A stretch of DNA of 64,000 nt from Piezodorus guildinii. Lineage: Eukaryota; Arthropoda; Insecta; Hemiptera; Pentatomidae. The stretch is from assembly GCA_023052935.1 (NCBI GenBank), contig CM041297.1:94705521-94769520 (forward strand). The letters are read 5' to 3'. The translations under genes and the position numbers were made by a program. Of the stretch, positions 57,791 through 64,000 are shown in pieces. Position 1 is the stretch's first letter. Every line of letters begins with the position of its first letter. The notes beneath the pieces were generated by a model, which made no database searches, was not told the DNA's origin, and was given only the letters and a program-made list of their open reading frames with translations.

Positions 57791-58458
57791 TTGACGTGTT
57801 TTATTTTTTTCCTGAAACGTGTTTTAAAACTTTGCCCAATGTTGCAACGTTAAAAATTTAAACGGTAGTCTGATCAAACCTAAAGTAATAGTTTTGTCAT
57901 TAATGTACAAATAATAATGTAAAATACCCCAAAAAAGTAGTGAAGTAAAAAGATAAAAACACATGCTCACAATATCTAAATTAAGCTAATTAATCTTTTG
58001 AATTGGACTTGGAATGACTACTTCTTTAAACAAGGATCAGTTGGTTTGACCAAGTGATTTCCATCAAAGCGTTCTTTTTTGCCTTTCTTTACTCGGGGAC
58101 TTTTTCAGGCAACACATGCTCAATCACTCCCCAGCAAACCTCTCCCTCAGCCTTTTTTTTTTTTACATTAAGTAGTCATTATATGCTTAGTTAAACTTCC
58201 ACTAATTTTCATTTCTTCATGGGAAATTTAGAAATTCTTGTTATATGAAACTAATAGTAGCATATTAAATACAATTGTTCTGAACCTTTTTTTAAATTAA
58301 AAAAGAAAGGGCGGATATTGTGTGGAAGCTGTTGTTTAAAAATATATTAAAGTTGAAAATGATGAGGCGATTCTTTTAAAATAAGATGTTTTTCCTATCA
58401 AACAAGTTAGGGAAAAATTCCGATTCCAAAAATAAAACTATTGTTCTTAAATGTTTAT
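57791..58458. other. No recognised feature
   Basis: AT-rich with a T-run near 58157. Nothing identified. Confidence 0.5.
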
Positions 58459-59290
58459 ATTGGGTTGATCAGAAATTAATGCCTGTTTGTAATATTCATT
58501 AAAAATAAACCACATCTGCTTTAACTAAATACATTTAATCAAAGTAATTTCCGTAAGAATTAATGAACTTTTTCTAAAGTTCAAAAAGCTTCGTTATCCC
58601 AGCTGATGAAAAAAAAATCTGGATCCCTAGATGCAATGAAAAGAATTTTTAATTTTATCCTGGTTATGGATCTTTTTCTCCCTTCAATAAGTGTCCAGAT
58701 GCCTAAAAAAAAAGGAGGGAGGTCAAGTAAATTAGGTGAGTGTTGGAAATCTTCCTTGCCCAACTCGTGCCGTAGTTTTAGAGTTAGTTGTGCAATGTGT
58801 GGAGGCATTATCATGGAGAAAAATCCCTTTTGATTAATCAACACTGAGCGAAGACGCTGCAACTTCCGGTTCATCTCATCAAGTAAACAGACAATAAAAC
58901 CGCCTGTATACCGGTATAATTATGGAATCCACTTGATCAACGTTTTTGCACCGCCAATTGTCTTTAATTGGCGTACGACGGTGGACTGGTTCACGCCGAG
59001 ATCTACCGCCATTTTCAAATGGATTTGGTTGTGTCTTCTTTCATTATTTATCTCAGCTGGTCGTTGTGAACTGTAGAAAGGCGGGCCACAACCTTTCTTG
59101 TCTTCGACGTCGAAATGTCCTCTGCGAAAAAACAATGCACCGTAAATCTGTTAATAATCCCCTGTCCCCACAATTTATTAATATTAAGAGCAGTTTGCGC
59201 AGCGATGCGCCCTAATTTAAATTCGTAAAAATAAATGTGACGAAAATTGCACTAAGCCTTTTTCAATTCAAAACCTTTAAATACACAGAA
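58459..59290 (-). pseudogene. mariner-like element, internally deleted (copy 3)
   Basis: Minus-strand blocks in order: FYEFKLGRIAAQTALNINK, a LWGQGIINRFTV segment, FFRRGHFDVEDKKGCGPP, RRHNQIHLKMAVDLGVNQST and VVRQLKTIGGAKTLIKWIP (both N-terminal DNA-binding halves). The sequence then jumps to MNRKLQRLRSVLINQKG, PHIAQLTLKLRHELG and FIASRDPDFF (C-terminal half). The segment with the first catalytic Asp is deleted, and the second box is frame-broken. The lower end, TTGGGTTGATCAGAAATTAA (58460-58479), looks like a mariner terminal repeat preceded by TA. No matching repeat was found near 59290-59440. About 830 bp against about 1.3 kb for complete elements. Confidence 0.8.
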
Positions 59291-59451
59291 CAAAACACTT
59301 TTACTGATTACATTCATGCTGAAAGAGTGGGTGATCTTAAGATCAATACAGGCCAGGTACAAGTTTTAGTTTCTGAAACGAAAAATTCATTGTGTTTGTG
59401 AATATCTCAAAAAGTGTTATCTTTATCGAAAGTATTATTCTATACATAATT

Positions 59452-59603
59452 AATAATAATAATAATATTGCTTTATTGAGAAATAATGCAATCTGCCACT
59501 ATATTGGGCAATAAGTATTACAAAACAAAACAGACATAACAATAATAATAATGAAGAGAAAAAAAAATATAATAATAGTAATAATGAATAAATAAAATAT
59601 ATA

Positions 59604-59655
<52 letters not shown>

Positions 59656-60343
59656 ACATAAGATGAAATAAGATAAGTAAACTTAACTAACAAATGGAAA
59701 TAAAAATAAAATATAAAGTAAATAAAATCTTGGTCACATTCATACCTATATACATTATTTACACACACCCAGAAGTGGATGAAGTGGCACAACACCAGGA
59801 GTTCTCAGCGCCTCTCAGTCTGCCGCGTCACCAGTCTAGCCAGTGGAGACTGAGTGAGGGCGCTAGAGCCACACACTCTCAGGCATGAGTGGAGAAGTTG
59901 GCCATTGCCAGCACTCTAGTTGCATTTTTATAAGAGATCTCTAGGCCACTGCCGCCTCAACCTACGAGGTGGGTTGTAAGGATGGTTGGTACTAGATAGG
60001 GATTGTGCCAGAGGATTAGGAAGAAGAGTAAGTTTCTGGTGGAAGGTTGAGAATTTGGATGGGATGAGGTCAAGGACATAAGGGATCTTGAGGTCATGAT
60101 GTAAGGTCTTGTTTGTAACATAATAGGGAGCATTGACTATTGTTCTAAGGACTTTAGACTGAAAGAATTGGATACGTTTGATGTTCGAAAATTTTGTAGT
60201 TCCCCATAGTTCAATTCCGTAGGTCCACATTGGTTTGAGAATTGTCTTGGAAATCAATAGTTTGTTTCCAATGGAAAGTTGTGATGTTCTGTTCAGTAGT
60301 CTATATAATTGTCCGTATCTTTTGTTGAGCTCTTATAAAAAAT
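59452..60343 (-). pseudogene. jockey-like LINE 3' end: RT C-terminus, 3' UTR and tail
   Basis: The minus-strand frame reads LNKRYGQLYRLLNRTSQLSI, then KTILKPMWTYGIELWGTTKF, IQFFQSKVLRTIVNAPYYVT and PPRRLRRQWPRDLL, ending at 59928. It is the closest relative in the window of 1130-1518. The 3' UTR (59927-59465) contains a TA microsatellite (59607-59651) and ends in CAATAAAGCAATATTATTATT, similar to the tail at 2569-2712. The 5' truncation is at about 60343. The surviving coding part has no stop. Confidence 0.82.
59607..59651. repeat. (TA)n microsatellite in LINE 3' UTR
   Basis: Pure TA dinucleotides inside the 3' UTR of the minus-strand jockey-like fragment. Confidence 0.95.
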
Positions 60344-60944
60344 TAAAGTACTTTACAATATCTTCTTACAAAGTTTATTATGGTGTATAAGGAATGAATG
60401 TTAACATTAGTTTGGTTTTTATAATAGGTGTTCGCGTAACATGTACGCTAAATTCAATTAATGTGCCACTAGCGGCCATCTTTTATAATATAAAAACATA
60501 TGGTAAGAAGAAAAGCAAAAGTATAGCAGAAGCGAGCACATTCTTAACAATTTCTTTATATAGTACATTGGTATAAGGATGGCGTAGAAGAAGAAAAGGT
60601 CAGACGACAAGGCGGGAAGAATGAAGGGATGAACTAAGAAGGCGAATAAACCAAGATGTAAATATATAGCCCATCTAAATCTAAATTTTAATCTATAACC
60701 TTTGTTCAAATTACTCCAATATTTAATTTCATCAGTTTTTCACTGATTCAATTTAATAAAGTCCTCTAGTTCTAGCTACCTCTTGGTCTAGGCCTTATCA
60801 TTCCTCTCAATGATGTTTAGACCAAACAATTGTATTAAGATTTTGTAAGAATTCCTGCATTAATTTCGCATAAAGCTAATACTTTCAAAACTCGTCTCGG
60901 AATAAACCATCAAGGACTGCTCTCCAGTCAGTAGATAAGAATTG
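60344..60944. other. No recognised feature
   Basis: AT-rich sequence between the LINE end and the right-hand arrays. Nothing identified. Confidence 0.45.
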
Positions 60945-61160
60945 CGGGAGCTGGCACACCGATTCCTCCATCCCCTCCCCTACCACTCTTAACCACCTAT
61001 GACGTCATCACGACCTAACCTTAACTACTATGGTTCGCGCCATCGACCTAACCTAAACCACTAAGCCACGCCCCTTTTTAGTCACGTGACCCTTCATCAA
61101 CCTAACCTAAACCACTAAGCCACGCCCCTTTTTGATCACGTGACCCCTGTTTGAGGGTAT
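60945..61160 (+). repeat. GC-richer leader with a 64-bp duplicated unit
   Basis: CCTAACCTAAACCACTAAGC followed by CACGCCCCTTTTT and a TCACGTGACCC word occurs twice (starting about 61037 and 61101). It is preceded by CCTATGACGTCATCACG. It contains an E-box-like GTCACGTGAC palindrome, TGACGTCA (CRE-like) and CACGCCCC (GC/CACC-box-like). CCTAACCTAA resembles two insect telomere units but is far too short to be telomeric. Confidence 0.75.
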
Positions 61161-61965
61161 TAAGTCTTTATAAAGCATGAGTCTACCCGGCGTCCATTTT
61201 CTTTTCCCTACGTTTTGGGCTAATTTAGTATTTATAAAGCATGAGTCTACCCGGCGTCAATTTTCTTTTCCCTACGTTTTGGGCTAATTTAGTCTTTATA
61301 AAGCATGAGTCTACCCGTCCGCCATTTTGTTTTATGACGTCACAGTTTACAAAGCATGAGTCTACCCGACGTCCATTTTGCTCCCCCCCCACTCCTGCAT
61401 TAGTTAACCAATGAGAGTGCCTAACTTGAGAGTTTATAAAGCATGAGTCTACCCGGCGTCCATTTTTCTTTTCCCTACGTTTTGGGCTAATTTAGTCTTT
61501 ATAAAGCATGAGTCTACCCGTCCGCCATTTTCTTTTATGGCGTCACAGTTTACAAAGCATGAGTCTACTCGACGTCCATTTTGCTCCCCCCACTCCTGCA
61601 TTAGTTAACCAATCAGAGTGCCTAACTTGAGAGTTCCTCCCGGCTAGGTCCGATGGTCAAATTGTAATGTGTGCTTTTACGAAACCTTTCAAACTGTGAC
61701 ATAACCTTACTATTGTTTACATTTTTTGAAACCTCCCTTACTGTTACATAACCTTCTCATTGTTTACATTTTGCTCCCCCCACTCCTTCAATAGTTAACC
61801 AATGAGAGTGCCTAACTTGAGAGTTTATAAAGCATGAGTCTACCCGGCGTCCATTTTCTTTTCCCTACGTTTTGGGCTAATTTAGTATTTTTATAAAGCA
61901 TGAGTCTACCCGTCCGCCATTTTGTTTTATGACGTCACAATTTAAAAGCCTTAAGTCTATCCAGC
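61161..61965 (+). repeat. Higher-order tandem array of three related modules
   Basis: Nine copies of the core AAAGCATGAGTCTACYCG start near 61172, 61236, 61300, 61351, 61438, 61503, 61554, 61830 and 61897, with a degenerate tenth near 61945. Three modules share the core. Module A (about 64 bp) ends in CCTACGTTTTGGGCTAATTT. Module B (about 51 bp) has CCGCCATTTT and TGACGTCAC. Module C (about 87 bp) has CTCCTGCATTAGTTAACCAA and TGAGAGTGCCTAACTTGAG. Order A-A-B-C-A-B-C-(spacer)-A-B. The spacer (61637-61800) repeats CCTTACT..TTTACATTTT-like words and the end of module C. No ORF. The density of TATA-like TTTATAAAG, CRE-like and CCAAT words suggests promoter or 5' UTR monomers, but function is unknown. 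Confidence 0.85.
61637..61656 (+). other. 20-bp word shared with the RTE-like LINE 5' UTR
   Basis: CTCCCGGCTAGGTCCGATGG matches the minus strand of 12941-12922 (CTCCCGGCTAAGTCCGATGG) with one difference. Two upstream bases also agree. Confidence 0.7.
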
Positions 61966-62110
61966 CGCCATTTTTTTTTTTTTTTTTGTAATATAGGATG
62001 AGTATACCTGACCGGTTCGAGCATGCACCGACAGGTCCGATCATGTAAAAACAGGTTTGTGCAAGTACAAGCAGGTTTGAATCATGTTGAAGCATGCAAG
62101 TAAGTGAAAC
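61966..62110 (+). repeat. Linker with short irregular repeats
   Basis: After a T-run (61972-61987) come several CAGGT(T/C)(T/C)G and AGCATGCA/ATCATGT words (CGACAGGTCCGATCATG, AACAGGTTTGTGCAAG, AGCAGGTTTGAATCATG), an irregular repeat of about 20-25 bp. Confidence 0.55.
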
Positions 62111-62620
62111 GTAAACATGGACTTTGAACCTTCCTAATGCCTTTAATATAAACATCGTTATAGGGCTTCTTAATCCTATACAGCTTTGAACTTTGATCTT
62201 TAATCCTACATTTTAAGTAGCGATAAAAATTTCCTTAAGCTTAAACGTAAACATGGACTTTGAACCTTCTTAATGCCTTTAATAAAAACATCGTTATACG
62301 GCTTCTTAATACTGTACAGCTTTGAACTTTGATCCTTAATCCTAATATTTAAATAGCGATAAAAGGTTCCTTAAGCTCTTGGACTACGGTCTATTATATT
62401 CCTATGTGTAATGATTTTTAATCCTATACAGCTTTGAACTTTGATTCTTAATCCTACTATTTAAATAGCGATAAAAGGCTCCTTAAGCTCTTGGACTACG
62501 GTCTATTATCCTCCTATGTATAACGATTTTTAATACTATACAGCTGTGAACTTTGGTCATTAATCCTACATTTTAAGTAGCGATAAAAGATTCCTTAAGC
62601 TCTGAGACTTTGAAGCATTA
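62111..62620 (+). repeat. Second tandem array, units of about 110-138 bp
   Basis: ACAGCTTTGAACTTTGAT...TTAATCCTA...AGTAGCGATAAAA...TTCCTTAAGC recurs four times (near 62178, 62315, 62427, 62538). The first two units are preceded by GTAAACATGGACTTTGAACC...AAACATCGTTATA (spacing 138), and later units by TCTTGGACTACGGTCTATTA (spacing about 110). No ORF. It lies directly downstream of the module array and shares no obvious core with it. Confidence 0.8.
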
Positions 62621-63808
62621 TCCTCTTAAGTATATATATAAATATAATGCGGACCTTGTACGTTTTATCTCTTAGTATAGTAAAAAGATTTAATCGTAAA
62701 CAAGCTTAATTTAAGACGTAAACATCAAATTTGTACTGATAGTGTATAAATATATAATAATATAAAACTTGTACCTATTTCGGTAGGCGAGTATAATTTT
62801 TTTATATATTTTTTCAACATTTTTAGTTATTTTCTCATCTTCTTAGACCATTTTTTAACTTTTATATGTATTATTTACTTATCATTAACAATGCTGCTTT
62901 AGAATTGCTATTAGCGATGTTTTCGGAAGAGTTCGTCTAATCTCGGCCGGCTTCGGTCTTCTACCTAACTTCGCTATAATCCTTAATTCTTCCGAAAGAA
63001 ATAAACAATGATAACGTTAATGCTCTCGAACGAAAACAAATTAATATTATTTGATGTACTTTAGTGTAAATAATAATAATATAGTTGTGAATTATAATAA
63101 TGATATACTACATCGTAATGGTTTCCTATTAAATGAGTTTATAATATTATTATTAAGTAAAGTGTTGTACCTTTTTTTGTTCGGCATTAAGCCTTAAGCC
63201 TCTTCACCACGTCAAGGTAAAGGTACATCGAAGAGGTTTTGTTTTTTTTTTAATTTTTTTTTTTTTAATAATTTTTTAGCTTTTTATGTGAATTTTTTAA
63301 AAATTTATTAGTTTTATTATTTTTTTTTTTTTTTTTTTACAATTTCATTTTTTAAATAAAATTAAACGAAAAAATAAAAATCTGAATTCGTAAAAAATAA
63401 AAATAAAATATAATCTTCTATGTGATACAATCAATAATTAAATGAAACATTTTTATAATAAAATTAAATGTAAAATAAAGTAAATAAAAATCTGAATTTA
63501 TATAAACATAAAATGTCATCTTCTATGTAATACAATGTAGAATTAAATAAAACATATCCTTTTCTTTTTTTTTTTTGTAATAGGTCAGTTCATGACGAGA
63601 ATCTTTTGGGATGGTCGGAAGAGTATGGCAAATCAGAAACGGTGTATGAAGTACATATGAAATAATGTGCTTAAGATATTTTCGATTAAGCCAAAGATAA
63701 GAAAACATTTCTTTTCTTCTTAAATTTTTTGTTCATGTATTTGAAAGAGAAATATGAGCATCGAAATTATTCTGCAGGGTTATTCTATTCACCACACATT
63801 CACTCACA
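62621..63808. other. No recognised gene
   Basis: AT-rich. TTCGGAAGAG near 62922 and its inverted partner CTTCCGAAAG near 62989 bracket about 60 bp with GGCCGGCTTCGG. T-runs at 63241-63266 and 63320-63339. A short inverted-like CTTAAGCCTC...CGAAGAGG lies near 63195-63237. Confidence 0.4.
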
Positions 63809-63890
63809 CATTCAGGTTTAGAGGCTGTTAGACCATGCCATTGACCTTCATTCAGGGTTTATAGGTGTTCAAACCGTGACAGTGACCCCT
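63809..63890 (+). repeat. Imperfect two-unit tandem repeat
   Basis: CATTCAGGTTTAGAGGCTGT...CCATTGACCTT (63809-63848) is followed directly by CATTCAGGGTTTATAGGTGT...CAGTGACCCC (63849-63890). Confidence 0.65.
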
Positions 63891-64000
63891 TTCATTCATG
63901 GTGAATAGCTTTAAACACATTTTTATTCATCCATGCAGACAAAGCATTTGTGCGATACTGTGTACATTTCTCTTTCGAAAAATTGTGTACTATGCAATGG

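Noticed and set aside
61036..61055. Telomeric repeat (CCTAA)n
   Set aside because: Only two units per block, embedded in a duplicated 64-bp unit; not a telomere tract.
61161..61965. CRISPR array
   Set aside because: Repeats are near-contiguous modules of different length with repeated, not unique, intervening sequence, in eukaryotic DNA.

Overview
This window looks like intergenic or intronic DNA from an animal, very probably an insect. It is strongly AT-rich. No host protein-coding exon, rRNA gene or stand-alone tRNA gene can be supported. Nearly all recognisable coding signal is decayed transposable-element protein: jockey-like, RTE-like, R2-like and RNase-H-bearing (R1/I-like) LINE retrotransposons, mariner and Tc1 transposases, a tRNA-derived SINE, and hammerhead-like motifs of the kind carried by Penelope-like elements. 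The mix, with many (TTA)n LINE tails and TA/CT/GT microsatellites, suits an insect with a large repeat-rich genome. The order is not determined; the jockey fragments are reminiscent of hemipteran ones, which is an impression only.

Layout. 0-6 kb: a jockey-like RT fragment (340-1518) between copies of an unnamed AT-rich repeat called family R here. One copy (2195-3416) carries a truncated LINE with an 11-bp target duplication and a perfect 57-bp inverted repeat whose loop holds a hammerhead-like motif. 7.5-9.3 kb: 3' part of an R2-like element. 9.7-13.2 kb: the best-resolved structure, a full-length RTE-like LINE (9786-13026) inserted in a tRNA-derived SINE, with target-site duplications at both nesting levels. 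14-15 kb: another family R copy. 17.4-20.4 kb: a fairly well-preserved jockey-like ORF2 with poly(A) tail. 21-25 kb: an RNase-H LINE tail, a duplicated unknown repeat and further hammerhead-like foldbacks. 25-43 kb: mostly unrecognised AT-rich DNA with short dead LINE pieces and a second SINE. 44.3-47 kb: a plus-strand pile-up of LINE 3' ends around a short array of 43-bp repeats. 47.7-50.3 kb: an internally deleted Tc1 element with clear terminal repeats, a family R copy with a GT microsatellite, and a mariner remnant. 51-60.4 kb: two more mariner remnants and several jockey/RTE tails. 60.9-62.6 kb: two adjacent complex tandem arrays unlike anything else in the window, the first made of three related modules rich in CRE-like, CCAAT and GC-box-like words.

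The genes do not form a pathway: each is a remnant of a separate mobile element and almost all are broken by stops or frameshifts. The informative content is insertion history (nesting, target duplications), self-cleaving-ribozyme-like motifs and the unexplained arrays near the right end. All family names were assigned by reading translated motifs by eye, without database searches.
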